Positions 16,968 through 25,052 of a DNA stretch of 64,000 nt are shown here, piece after piece. The notes beneath the pieces were generated by a model. The model ran no database searches. It had not been told where the DNA came from and worked only from the letters and a program-made list of their open reading frames with translations. The first letter of the stretch is position 1; every line of letters starts with the position of its first letter. Origin of the DNA: Roseovarius halotolerans (GTDB lineage: Bacteria > Pseudomonadota > Alphaproteobacteria > Rhodobacterales > Rhodobacteraceae); NCBI RefSeq assembly GCF_900172255.1, contig NZ_FWFU01000002.1, forward strand, positions 124,001 to 188,000, read 5' to 3'. A program made the position numbers and the translations under genes.

Positions 16968-18034
16968 CGGCGCTGCGCGATATCCTGATCGCGCGCATCC
17001 GGGATGGCGGGGCGATGCCTCTGGCGGATTACATGGCGGAGTGCCTGATGCACCCCGAACATGGCTACTACGCCACGCGCGACCCGCTGGGCGCGACGGG
17101 GGATTTCACGACCGCGCCGGAAATCAGCCAGCTTTTCGGAGAGCTGATGGGCCTTGCGCTGGCGCAGGCGTGGCTGGATCAGGGGGCGCCCGCGCCCTTC
17201 ACGCTGGCCGAATGCGGCCCCGGACGCGGCACGCTGATGGCGGATCTTCTGCGCGCGACGCGGGGCGTGCCGGGATTTCACGCGGCGATGCGCCTGCATC
17301 TGGTCGAGGCCTCGCCCGCGCTGCGGGCGGTGCAGCGGGCCACGCTGGGGCGTGATGACGTCACATGGCTTGATGAGGTTGCGGATCTGCCCGAGGCGCC
17401 GCTTTTCCTCATCGCGAACGAGTTCTTCGACGCGCTGCCGATCCGGCAGTTCATACGTGCGGGTGCAGGCGCGGGCTGGTGCGAGCGCTGCGTGGGCGTC
17501 AGTGACGGCAAGCTGGTGCCCGAAGCGGGCGCACCAACGCAGGTGGCGCAGCTGGCGCGCCGCCTTGAGGATACGCGCGAGGGCGATGTCGTCGAGATCT
17601 GTGAGGCGGGCGAGGCGGCTGCCGACGTGATCGGTGCGCGTATCGCGGCGCATGGCGGCGCGGCGCTGATCGTGGATTACGGCGGCTGGCGCACCCTGGG
17701 CGATACGTTCCAGGCGGTGCGCCGTCATCAGCGCGCCGATCCGTTCGAGGCGCCCGGCATGGCCGACCTGACGGCGCATGTGGATTTCGAGGCGCTGGCG
17801 CGGGCGGCGGCCCCGGCAAAGCACACGCGCCCGACGCCGCAGGGCGTGGTCCTCGAGCGGCTGGGCGTGACGGCGCGCGCGCAGGTTCTGGCGAAGGCGT
17901 TGGAAGGCGAGGCGCTGGAAAGCCATATTGCCGCACATCGGCGCTTGACCCATCCGCAGGAAATGGGGACGCTCTTTCAGGTGCTAGGACTTTACCCTCC
18001 CAATGCGGCGCCGCCGCCCGGATGTGACGCATGA
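16964..18034 (+). CDS. SAM-dependent methyltransferase, MidA/NDUFAF7 family
   Basis: A 356-residue protein of the MidA family. The family blocks [47 protein letters not shown] (SAM-binding) and [14 protein letters not shown] are all present. Mitochondrial NDUFAF7 dimethylates an Arg of complex I subunit NDUFS2; the bacterial members are assumed to do something related. Start ATG 16964 is within the lgt stop (ATGA), so the longer reading frame from 16943 is unnecessary. Its stop overlaps the pgeF start in the same way. Confidence 0.9.
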   Translation: MTALRDILIARIRDGGAMPLADYMAECLMHPEHGYYATRDPLGATGDFTTAPEISQLFGELMGLALAQAWLDQGAPAPFTLAECGPGRGTLMADLLRATRGVPGFHAAMRLHLVEASPALRAVQRATLGRDDVTWLDEVADLPEAPLFLIANEFFDALPIRQFIRAGAGAGWCERCVGVSDGKLVPEAGAPTQVAQLARRLEDTREGDVVEICEAGEAAADVIGARIAAHGGAALIVDYGGWRTLGDTFQAVRRHQRADPFEAPGMADLTAHVDFEALARAAAPAKHTRPTPQGVVLERLGVTARAQVLAKALEGEALESHIAAHRRLTHPQEMGTLFQVLGLYPPNAAPPPGCDA

Positions 18035-18786
18035 CGCTGGAAATCATCACCGCCGACAGTCTGTCCCCGTTCCGGCACGGGTTCTTTACCCGCCGCGGGG
18101 GGGCGTCTTCGGGTGTGTTCGAGGGGCTCAATTGCGGGCCGGGGTCGTCCGACCAGTCCGAGATCGTTCGCATCAACCGCGCCCGCGTCGCCGAAGCGAT
18201 GGGAGTGGCAAGCGACCATCTGCTGACGCTCGACCAGGTGCATTCGGCGGATGCGGTCACGGTGGATCGCCCGCTGGAGCAGCGGCCGCGCGCGGATGCG
18301 CTGGTCACGGCCAGTCCGGGTGTGGCGGTGGCGGTGCTGACCGCCGATTGCCAGCCAGTGCTGCTGGCGGATGCGAAGGCGGGCGTGGTGGGCGCGGCCC
18401 ATGCGGGCTGGCGCGGAGCGCTGGACGGCGTGCTGGAGGCGACGCTGGACGCGATGGCGGATCTGGGCGCGCGTCGCGAGGATATCATCGCGGTGATCGG
18501 CCCCGCGATCAGCCAGGCGGCCTATGAGGTCGGCCCCGAGTTCCTGGAGACCTTCGCTGCCGAAGATCCCGGCAACACGCGCTTCTTCGCCAATGGCGAG
18601 GATGGACGTTACCTGTTCGACCTGCCCGGCTATGGGCTGGAGCGGCTGCGCGCGGCGGGTGTGGGCCGTGCGGAATGGACCCGCCACTGCACCTATGCAG
18701 ACCCGGCGCGGTTCTTTTCCTATCGGCGCGCCTGTCACGCGGGCGAGGCGGATTACGGGCGGCTGATCTCGGCGATCCGGCTCTGA
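18031..18786 (+). CDS. pgeF: Peptidoglycan editing factor PgeF / multicopper-like polyphenol oxidase (YfiH)
   Basis: A 251-residue YfiH-family protein. The zinc-binding residues are in TLDQVHSADAV, LTADCQPVLLAD and AAHAGWRGAL, the standard His-Cys-His set. Members act as purine nucleoside phosphorylase/adenosine deaminase and, in E. coli, hydrolyse mis-incorporated serine from UDP-MurNAc. Last gene of the lgt-midA-pgeF run. A long imperfect hairpin begins at its stop codon. Confidence 0.9.
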   Translation: MTLEIITADSLSPFRHGFFTRRGGASSGVFEGLNCGPGSSDQSEIVRINRARVAEAMGVASDHLLTLDQVHSADAVTVDRPLEQRPRADALVTASPGVAVAVLTADCQPVLLADAKAGVVGAAHAGWRGALDGVLEATLDAMADLGARREDIIAVIGPAISQAAYEVGPEFLETFAAEDPGNTRFFANGEDGRYLFDLPGYGLERLRAAGVGRAEWTRHCTYADPARFFSYRRACHAGEADYGRLISAIRL

Positions 18787-18832
18787 AATCGGGCAGGATG
18801 GGGGCAGAGCGGCCCACAATCCCGCCCGATTT
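18786..18832 (+). terminator. Hairpin after pgeF, possible terminator
   Basis: AAATCGGGC at 18786-18794 pairs with GCCCGATTT at 18824-18832; the interior can pair further (AGGAT with AATCC, and GGGC with GCCC). The hairpin starts in the pgeF stop codon. There is no clear run of T after it, so it may be a weak or Rho-assisted terminator. Confidence 0.45.
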
Positions 18833-19057
18833 GATGGCGCAGCGGAGGCGCCTTGCGTGCCGGGGGGCTAGAATTTCTCTCAATTTATTCAATGTTTCGC
18901 CGTTTCCGATAGAGGGGCTGCGGCTGTTCACATTTCATGCGGCGCCCTGTGAAAATATGCGTGAAAAATCTTTGTGCGTGCCAAATCCCGGCCCCAAAGC
19001 GACGCCATAGTATCGGCAAATGCGGATCAACCGCCGAGCAGACGAGAGGAAAGACAG

Positions 19058-19177
19058 ATGAAGAAGCGTTGGATGAAATCGGTGATCGAAACCAGCCAGC
19101 AGGCCCTGCCGCCCCTGCCCTATGGGCGCAAGGCCCGTGTCGCCGCGGCGGCGCCGCGCAAGCTGCGCAGCGCCTGA
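19058..19177 (+). CDS. Small basic peptide, 39 residues
   Basis: A very short gene starting with MKKRWMKSVIETSQQ, with Pro-rich centre LPPLPYGRK and a basic Arg/Lys/Ala tail. A clear GAGAGGAAAG ribosome-binding site sits about 6 bases before the ATG. From memory, similar short proteins opening with KKRWMKSVIE occur as unnamed hypotheticals in Rhodobacteraceae, which supports a real gene. It stands alone between pgeF and the Hint-domain gene. No membrane segment or known motif is visible. The positive charge suggests nucleic acid or ribosome binding, but this is a guess. Confidence 0.65.
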   Translation: MKKRWMKSVIETSQQALPPLPYGRKARVAAAAPRKLRSA

Positions 19178-19295
19178 GAGCGAAGCGATTCGCCGCCCCG
19201 TGTGGTGAAATGTGGCAAACCGGTTCACGCTGGCGGGACAAACCCATCCCCGCCCGCGTCATTTTGTGGACAAGAGAAACAATAGCCCTGAAAAT

Positions 19296-19309
19296 TTGAC
19301 ATAAATCAG
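19296..19309 (+). promoter_or_regulatory. FnrL-like box TTGACATAAATCAG
   Basis: The 14-mer matches the FNR/FnrL pattern TTGAY-N4-RTCAA at all fixed positions but the last. It is 105 bases upstream of the Hint-domain gene start, a usual distance for an activator site. TTGACA could also be a -35 element. A stronger box of the same type precedes the cytochrome c peroxidase gene. Confidence 0.4.
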
Positions 19310-19414
19310 GCTTTTCGGCGACCTATCGAGCGTAGAAGAAATTAATATTTAATGTCCTTCTGTCGTTGTCGGTGGGGGCCGGCGCGGTTGTGACTACCTC
19401 GAAGGTGACACAAC

Positions 19415-20200
19415 ATGTCCATCCCCAATACGGCTGCGTCCTTTTCCCAGGATATGAAAACTCCGCCCGCGTCCGTCAGCAAGACGAGACCGGATGCCGT
19501 GCGCAAGGCGCGGATGATGCGACGCTACCGGATCCGGTCGCTGCGCGAGGACGGATCCGTGCATGAGACCGAGAATATCGGCCCGGCCACGCCCGTTTTC
19601 GAGAAGGCCTTTTCCGCCTTCGCCCGTGGCACGCTGATCAAGACCACGACCGGGCCGGTCGCTGTCGAGGATCTGGAGCCGGGCATGATGCTGATCACCG
19701 CCGAGCACGGGCCGTCGCAATTGCTGTGGATCGGGTCGATGACGCTGGTGCCCGATGCCGAGGGGCTGGCGCCGCAGGATTGCCGGATCACCCGGATCAT
19801 GCCGGATGCTTTCGGCATGGAGCGTCCGATGACCAACATGATGGCCGGACCGGGCGCGCGGCTGCTGGCGCGGCCGCCCAGCCTGCGCGACAGTTTCGGC
19901 GGCGAACGCTTGCTGACCCCGCCGCGCGACCTGGCCGATGGCATGAATGTCGTCGAGGTCACGCCGCCCAGTTCGGTCGCGGTCTATCACCTGTGCCTGC
20001 GCGACCACGCGACGATCACCGCCGGCGGCCTCGAGTTCGAGACCTTCCACCCCGGCGCCGGGTTCGAGCGGCATATGAGCCCGAACCTTCTGGCCCTGTT
20101 CCTGTCGTTCTTTCCGCATATCCGCGAGGCGAGCGATTTCGGCAGCGTGTCGCATCTGCGCCTGCCGTTCTCGGGTGCCACATCGATGGATGCGGCCTGA
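19415..20200 (+). CDS. Hint-fold domain protein without the usual first Cys
   Basis: A 261-residue protein with the Hint module common in Rhodobacteraceae. The module begins at about residue 66, where the usual CFTPGTLI reads AFARGTLI: Ala68 replaces the Cys that would start self-splicing or cleavage. The following VAVEDLEPGMMLIT and the later TPPSSVAVYHLCLRDHATITAGG fit the rest of the fold, with His near the end of the module. Without the Cys, protein splicing or Hog-type cleavage by the normal mechanism should not occur. The short C-terminal region after the module has no known domain. An FnrL-like box precedes it. Confidence 0.75.
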   Translation: MSIPNTAASFSQDMKTPPASVSKTRPDAVRKARMMRRYRIRSLREDGSVHETENIGPATPVFEKAFSAFARGTLIKTTTGPVAVEDLEPGMMLITAEHGPSQLLWIGSMTLVPDAEGLAPQDCRITRIMPDAFGMERPMTNMMAGPGARLLARPPSLRDSFGGERLLTPPRDLADGMNVVEVTPPSSVAVYHLCLRDHATITAGGLEFETFHPGAGFERHMSPNLLALFLSFFPHIREASDFGSVSHLRLPFSGATSMDAA

Positions 20201-20224
20201 GCGGGGTGGCCTGCGCGCCGCCCG

Positions 20225-20725
20225 TCACGCCAGCCGCTTGAGCCGTTCCTCGAGGATGTCGAAGGGCACGCCCGGTTCATCCTTGGCGCCGCGAATGACC
20301 AGCGATGTCTTGACGCTGGCGACATTGTCGGCGGCGGTCAGCTCCTCGGTCAGGAAGCGCTGAAATGTGCTCAGATCGGGGGCGACGCATTTCAGGATGA
20401 AATCCACCTCGCCATTGAGCATGTGACACTCGCGCACCAGCGGCCAGTTGCGGCAGCGGGTCTCGAAGGCACTCAGATCCGCCTCGGCCTGGCTTTGCAG
20501 GCCGACCATCGCGAAGACCTGGACTTCGAATCCGAGCTCGCGCGCGTCCACATCGGCATGATAGCCCCGGATATAGCCCTGTTCCTCGAGGGTGCGCACG
20601 CGTCGCAGACAGGGTGGCGCCGAGATTCCGACCCGTCGGGCCAGTTCGACATTGGTCATGCGCCCATCGGCCTGAAGTTCGGCAAGAATCTTGCGGTCGA
20701 TCTCGTCGAGGCGGGTGGCAGCCAT
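20225..20725 (-). CDS. Lrp/AsnC family transcriptional regulator
   Basis: A 166-residue Lrp/AsnC regulator. The N-terminal HTH reads LDEIDRKILAELQADGRMTNVELARRVG then SAPPCLRRVRTLEE, followed by the RAM ligand-binding domain (QVFAMVGLQ and the HMLNGEVDFILK turn). ATG 20725 gives the typical MAATRLDEID opening; an ATG four codons upstream is also available. It converges with the Hint-domain gene and is divergent from the vWA gene across 271 bases. Target genes are unknown. Confidence 0.9.
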   Translation of the reverse strand: MAATRLDEIDRKILAELQADGRMTNVELARRVGISAPPCLRRVRTLEEQGYIRGYHADVDARELGFEVQVFAMVGLQSQAEADLSAFETRCRNWPLVRECHMLNGEVDFILKCVAPDLSTFQRFLTEELTAADNVASVKTSLVIRGAKDEPGVPFDILEERLKRLA

Positions 20726-20996
20726 GATTCGCTCCAAGCAGTGAATTCGGAAAAGTTATAAACCACCTGCGGGCGCGCGCAATAATGTTTCAAGGTTTGG
20801 CAATTTTCTTAGGGGGTTCTTGTTTCCAGATAAGATACAATACTCAAAACATGCGGTTTTGTTCCCCAGGATTGCAGGAATGAGGCGGAATTATGATTTA
20901 AAAATGTCGACTCTCTGGTTATTATGTTACGCAGAGTGTGCTTTGCCATTTTTCGGTAGGTCTATTTTTTTCAACTGTATTATCGGAGGGATAACC
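20726..20996. other. AT-rich leader between lrp and the vWA/VPLPA-CTERM gene
   Basis: No gene is supported. From about 20800 the stretch is clearly poorer in GC than the rest of the window, with runs such as TTTTTTT near 20970. It ends with a strong GGAGG ribosome-binding site before ATG 20997. It probably contains the promoter and a long 5' leader of the vWA gene. Confidence 0.5.
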
Positions 20997-21767
20997 ATGC
21001 CCAATACAATTCTCAAATCAGTGGCGCTTTCTGTCGGCCTTGCCTTTGGCTCGCTGACCGCTGCCAGCGCTGCCACTGTGGATACGGTCCTGTCACTGGT
21101 GATCGACGTGTCCGGCAGCATCGACTCGACAGAATACAATCTGCAGATGAAGGGCTACGAGGACGCGTTCCGCGATAGCGGCATCCAGAATGCGATCACC
21201 GACACGTCCGATGGCCGCAATGGCTCGATCGCGGTCAACCTGATCCAGTTCGGCACCACGGCTTCGCAGCGGATCGGATTTACGCTGATTGACTCAGCCG
21301 CGGCGGCGAACGCCTTCGCCGACTTGATTAGCAACGTCTCTCGTTTCAACAGCAATTCGACCGGTGTCGGCGAGGGTATCGAACTGGCGTCAACGACGAT
21401 CTCCAGCTGGCTGCAGAACAACAGTGCAGGCCGCGCGGTGATCGACGTCTCTGGCGATGGGACGAACAACGCGGGCGTGTCCCCCTCGGTGGCGCGTGAT
21501 GCCGCGCTTGCCGCCGATGTGGATGCGATCAACGCGATCGCGATCCAATCGACCACACTGCAAGCCTATTTCGACAACAATGTCGTGGGTGGCACCAATT
21601 CCTTCAGCCTGTTCGCGTCGGATTTCGATGCTTTCGACTCGGCGATCAAGCGCAAGCTGAAAGCCGAAATCACCGGCACCAACCCGATCCCGCTGCCCGC
21701 AGGTGCGTGGCTTCTGCTGAGCGGTATCGGTGGGCTGGCAGCACTGCGCCGGCGCAAGAAGGCCTGA
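20997..21767 (+). CDS. Secreted DUF1194/vWA-domain protein with VPLPA-CTERM sorting signal
   Basis: A 256-residue exported protein. Residues 1-25 are a Sec signal (SVALSVGLAFGSLTAASA), then a vWA-type domain with the metal-binding DVSGSIDS motif and a later DVSGDGTNN. The C-terminus is a textbook sorting tail: IPLPAGAWLLLSGIGG followed by LAALRRRKK. VPLPA-CTERM tails are cleaved by a dedicated exosortase (XrtD type), so the protein should be surface-anchored or released. No exosortase gene is in the window. The GGAGG site decides the start; an upstream in-frame ATG at 20820 is not credible. A strong terminator follows. Confidence 0.85.
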   Translation: MPNTILKSVALSVGLAFGSLTAASAATVDTVLSLVIDVSGSIDSTEYNLQMKGYEDAFRDSGIQNAITDTSDGRNGSIAVNLIQFGTTASQRIGFTLIDSAAAANAFADLISNVSRFNSNSTGVGEGIELASTTISSWLQNNSAGRAVIDVSGDGTNNAGVSPSVARDAALAADVDAINAIAIQSTTLQAYFDNNVVGGTNSFSLFASDFDAFDSAIKRKLKAEITGTNPIPLPAGAWLLLSGIGGLAALRRRKKA

Positions 21768-21793
21768 TACGGCCCTCGTAAAATCATCAAGGG

Positions 21794-21827
21794 AAAGGCC
21801 CGCCGGGATCACCGCGCGGGCCTTTTT
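21794..21827 (+). terminator. Rho-independent terminator after the vWA gene
   Basis: AAAGGCCCGC pairs with GCGGGCCTTT around a 12-base loop, followed by a run of T. It lies 27 bases past the stop of the vWA gene and separates it from trxB. Confidence 0.85.
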
Positions 21828-21930
21828 CATGCCCCCAGACATGACAATCGCGACATGCGGCGATGATGGGGTTTCTACCGGCCAGCGGGAGGGTTATATG
21901 CAGCCTGACCCGCAACACCGGAGATTCCCC

Positions 21931-22875
21931 ATGGCCGAGAACCGTCACACCAAATGCCTGATCATCGGATCCGGGCCTGCCGGCTATACCGCCGGGGTCT
22001 ATGCCAGCCGCGCAATGCTGGAGCCGATCCTTGTGCAGGGGATCGAACCGGGCGGGCAGTTGACCACCACGACCGAGGTCGAGAACTGGCCCGGCGACAA
22101 CGAGGTGCAGGGGCCGGACCTAATGCTGCGCATGGAGGCCCACGCCAAGGCGATGGGCTGCGAGATCATCGGCGACATCATCACGGATCTCGATGTGCAG
22201 AGCCGCCCCTTCGTGGCGAAGGGTGACAGCGGTGCGGTCTATACGGCCGATGCGGTGATCATGGCGACCGGGGCGCGGGCCAGGTGGCTGGGGCTTGAAA
22301 GCGAAGAGGCGTTCAAGGGCTTTGGTGTCAGCGCCTGCGCCACCTGTGACGGGTTCTTCTATCGCGGCGAGGAGATCGTGGTGATCGGCGGCGGCAACAC
22401 GGCCGTTGAAGAGGCGCTGTTCCTGACGAATTTCGCATCGAAAGTCACCCTGATCCATCGCCGCGACGAACTGCGCGCCGAACAGATCCTGCAAAACCGC
22501 CTGCTCAAGCATCCCAAGATCGAGACCCTGTGGTTTCACGAGCTCGAAGAGGTGCTGGGCGAGGAGAACCCCAAGGGCGTCACCGGCGTGCGCGTGAAAA
22601 GCAACCGGACAGGCAAGACGACCGACATCCCCTGCAAGGGCGTGTTCATCGCCATCGGCCACGCCCCCGCCAGCGAGCTGGTCAAGGGCAAGGTCGACAT
22701 GCATCACGGCGATTACGTCAAGGTCGAGCCGGGCAGCACCCGCACCTCGATTCCCGGCCTCTTCGCGGCGGGCGATCTGACCGATCACATCTACCGCCAG
22801 GCGGTCACCAGCGCGGGCATGGGCTGCATGGCGGCGCTCGATGCCGAGAAATTCATCGCCGAAATGGATGACTGA
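21931..22875 (+). CDS. trxB: Thioredoxin-disulfide reductase
   Basis: A 314-residue flavoprotein that reduces thioredoxin with NADPH. FAD-binding GSGPAGYTAG is at residues 13-22, the redox centre is ACATCDGFF near residue 140, the NADPH-binding GGGNTAVEEA follows, and the C-terminal GDLTDHIYRQAVTSAG closes the FAD site. Length is normal. I chose ATG 21931 (MAENRHTK); in-frame upstream ATGs add a non-conserved tail. It is a single-gene unit followed by the dispersed repeat. Confidence 0.95.
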   Translation: MAENRHTKCLIIGSGPAGYTAGVYASRAMLEPILVQGIEPGGQLTTTTEVENWPGDNEVQGPDLMLRMEAHAKAMGCEIIGDIITDLDVQSRPFVAKGDSGAVYTADAVIMATGARARWLGLESEEAFKGFGVSACATCDGFFYRGEEIVVIGGGNTAVEEALFLTNFASKVTLIHRRDELRAEQILQNRLLKHPKIETLWFHELEEVLGEENPKGVTGVRVKSNRTGKTTDIPCKGVFIAIGHAPASELVKGKVDMHHGDYVKVEPGSTRTSIPGLFAAGDLTDHIYRQAVTSAGMGCMAALDAEKFIAEMDD

Positions 22876-22885
22876 ACCGGACAGG

Positions 22886-22969
22886 CCGGGGGCTCTGCCC
22901 CCGGACCCCCGAGGTATTTCACGCCAGATGAAGGCCTGAACGCCCCGGCTTCATCTTGCTGAAAATACG
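22886..22969. repeat. Dispersed intergenic repeat, copy 1 (GC hairpin plus CCAGATGAAG palindrome)
   Basis: A GC hairpin CCGGGGGC/GCCCCCGG at 22886-22904 is followed by GTATTTCACGCCAGATGAAG (22914-22933) and, after a short spacer, its imperfect inverted copy CTTCATCTTGCTGAAAATAC (about 22949-22968); 16 of 20 positions match. The same arms recur at 46292-46348, 52061-52080 and 59585-59604, always just outside gene ends. Confidence 0.7.
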
Positions 22970-23031
22970 CATGCCGAAGATTCACGGGCAGGACGGACCT
23001 GCGGCCGGGCCGCGATCCTAGGCACCGGGGG

Positions 23032-24036
23032 TCATTCGGCGCTTTGCGCGAGGGGGCCTGCCACGATGTTCAGGTCGAGATCGAGCGTGGCCGTCATCCC
23101 TTCGGACGAGAAGGCGCGGCTGAAGCTGCCGCCCAGCGAGGACTCGACCGTGCTGTGGCACATCCGTGTGCCGAAGCCCTCGACATGCGGCTGTGACAGG
23201 CTTGAGCAGCCATCGAAGCGCTCGGTCCAGCGGATCTTCAGACGCTCGAGCTGGCACTCTGCGCGAATGATGAGACCGCCTCCGCATTCGGAGAGGCCGC
23301 CGTATTTCACGGCGTTGGTGGCGAGTTCATAGATCACCAGGGTCAGGGGCGTGATCGCGGCGGAGCAGACCGGCAGGTCGGGGAGGTCGAGCTCGACGGG
23401 CGCGTCGCCGGTGAAGGGCTCGAGGATCAGGGCCAGGATGTTTTCGAGCCGCTTGCTCTCGGGGGCTGCATCGGTGGGAGCGCTGAGCGCGAGGGTATGG
23501 ACCGAGGCCAGGGCGTTGAGCCGGTCGCGCATCGCCGAGACGAGATCGGGAACGGAGTGTGTCTGACGGGCGGTGACGGCGAGCAGCCCCCCGGCGAGGG
23601 CATAGGCGTTGCCGACGCGGTGGCGCATTTCCGACAGGAGCAGGTGCTGGCGTTCCTCGGCCTCTTTCTGAAGGGAGATGTCGCGGGCGATCGATGAGGC
23701 GCCGATGACCCGGCCTGCGGAGTCGCGCACCGGGGAGACCGTCAGGGAAATGGGCACGAGCGTGCCGTCCTTGCGCCGCCGCGTGGTTTCAAAATGCGCG
23801 ATCTGCTCGCCGCGTTGCAGCCGGGCGATGAGATCCGCCTCTTCATCCTTGAGATCGTCGGGGAAGATGATCGTGATATGTTGGCCGATCACCTCGTCGG
23901 CGGCGTAGCCGAAGAGCTGTTGGGCGGCGGGATTCCAGCTCAGGATGATGCTGTCGAGGCTCTTGGTGATGATCGCGTCGCTCGAGCCTTCGACGATTGC
24001 GGCCAGATGTTGCTGGAGGCTTTCCGATCTGTGCAT
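23032..24036 (-). CDS. PAS domain sensor histidine kinase, HWE/HisKA_2 type
   Basis: A 334-residue soluble sensor kinase. Residues 8-125 form a PAS domain (SSDAIITKSLDSIILSWNPA, LFGYAADEVIG, RRRKDGTLVPISLTVSPVRD). The phospho-acceptor is His139 in EMRHRVGNAYAL, the HWE/HisKA_2 type common in alphaproteobacteria, and the rest is the ATPase domain with NAVKYGGLS. The Cys motif of blue-light LOV domains is absent, so the input signal is unknown. There is no membrane segment and no response regulator beside it. Start ATG 24036 was chosen because codons further upstream do not look like coding sequence. Confidence 0.87.
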   Translation of the reverse strand: MHRSESLQQHLAAIVEGSSDAIITKSLDSIILSWNPAAQQLFGYAADEVIGQHITIIFPDDLKDEEADLIARLQRGEQIAHFETTRRRKDGTLVPISLTVSPVRDSAGRVIGASSIARDISLQKEAEERQHLLLSEMRHRVGNAYALAGGLLAVTARQTHSVPDLVSAMRDRLNALASVHTLALSAPTDAAPESKRLENILALILEPFTGDAPVELDLPDLPVCSAAITPLTLVIYELATNAVKYGGLSECGGGLIIRAECQLERLKIRWTERFDGCSSLSQPHVEGFGTRMCHSTVESSLGGSFSRAFSSEGMTATLDLDLNIVAGPLAQSAE

Positions 24037-24350
24037 GGTGAACGCGCCCGATGTTATTCTTGCTTTGGCCGGCAGGATACAAGAACGGGGGCGCGCCGCA
24101 AGTCGACGGGCGCGGTGGATCGCGGGCCTGTGCGCAGCCGTGCAGGACCGATGGGAAGCATGGCGGCACGCCTGACAATGGCGACGATATCCCGGCAGAT
24201 CCATTGCCTCTGCGGCACTGTCGGCCAAGCCATTGCAGCACTGAAACAGCACGGGTGCGTGTTCTTTTCCGGGTCACGGGAGAACCGAACGCCCCTCAAG
24301 GCGTTCATAGCAGAGAGACGCCTTCATACGGAGACCAGGAGCTGGCCGAG
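24037..24350. other. Divergent intergenic region between the histidine kinase and ctaG-like genes
   Basis: No gene is supported. The notable element is a perfect inverted repeat GAACGCC/GGCGTTC with a 6-base spacer at 24287-24306, 45 bases before the ctaG-like start, which could be an operator for the oxidase locus or a small hairpin. I see no FnrL box here. Confidence 0.45.
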
Positions 24351-25052
24351 ATGGAAGGGACATATTGTGGACCGCCGCCTCTGCCGGAGGCGATCTGGAC
24401 AAGCTGGAACGTCGATCCGGTGCTCTTGGCGGCGCTGGTTGCGATGGGGGTCGTGTTGCGGCGCGAACCGGCGGGGATGGGCGCGGTCGCGATCCTGACC
24501 CTGGCCTTCGTGTCGCCGCTTTGCGCGCTGTCTTCGGCGCTGTTTTCGGCGCGGGTCGTGCATCATGTGCTGCTGGTCGCGGTGGCGGCGCCTTTGCTGG
24601 CGCTGGCGCTGCGTCCTGCGCGGCACGGCGCGATCGCCCTGCCCTTTGCGGTGTCGAGCCTGATCCTCTGGGCGTGGCATCATCCGGCCGCCTACGACCT
24701 GGCGCTTGCCAATATCGCGATCTACTGGCTGATGCAGATCACGCTTCTGGGCAGCGCGGTCTGGTTCTGGGGGGCGGTTTTCGCGGCGGGCGGGACGCCA
24801 GTGGAGCGTATCCTGTTCATCGTTGCCGGTTTTGCACAGATGGGGATGCTGGGCGCGCTTCTGACCTTTGCGCCGGAGCCGCTTTACGCCGCGCACGCGC
24901 TGGCGCCGTTCGACTGGGGGCTGACGCCACTTCAAGATCAACAGCTGGGCGGGCTGCTGATGTGGGTGCCTGCGGGCGTTCCCTATGGCGTGGCGGCGGC
25001 GTTTCTGGCGCGGCGACACTGGACACGGCTGAGGGGTGGCGCGGTGTGGTAG
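24351..25052 (+). CDS. Cytochrome c oxidase assembly protein, Caa3-type CtaG family
   Basis: A 233-residue membrane protein with about six hydrophobic segments and the family block HHPAAYDLALANIAIYWLMQ. The Caa3_CtaG family is needed for assembly of the copper centre of some heme-copper oxidases. It opens the oxidase locus and is followed by a CopD-like gene whose GTG start lies within its last codons. The start ATG 24351 has AGGAG 12 bases upstream. It is different from the Cox11/CtaG family despite the shared name. Confidence 0.82.
   Translation: MEGTYCGPPPLPEAIWTSWNVDPVLLAALVAMGVVLRREPAGMGAVAILTLAFVSPLCALSSALFSARVVHHVLLVAVAAPLLALALRPARHGAIALPFAVSSLILWAWHHPAAYDLALANIAIYWLMQITLLGSAVWFWGAVFAAGGTPVERILFIVAGFAQMGMLGALLTFAPEPLYAAHALAPFDWGLTPLQDQQLGGLLMWVPAGVPYGVAAAFLARRHWTRLRGGAVW

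Noticed and set aside
23032..24036. LOV-type blue-light receptor kinase
   Set aside because: The PAS domain lacks the flavin-binding Cys motif (NCRFLQ type), so only a generic PAS sensor can be claimed.
24282..24304. EcfG-type promoter (GAAC-N16-CGTT) upstream of the ctaG-like gene
   Set aside because: The -35 is imperfect and the match comes from the inverted repeat itself; as far as I know this general stress system is usually missing in Rhodobacteraceae.
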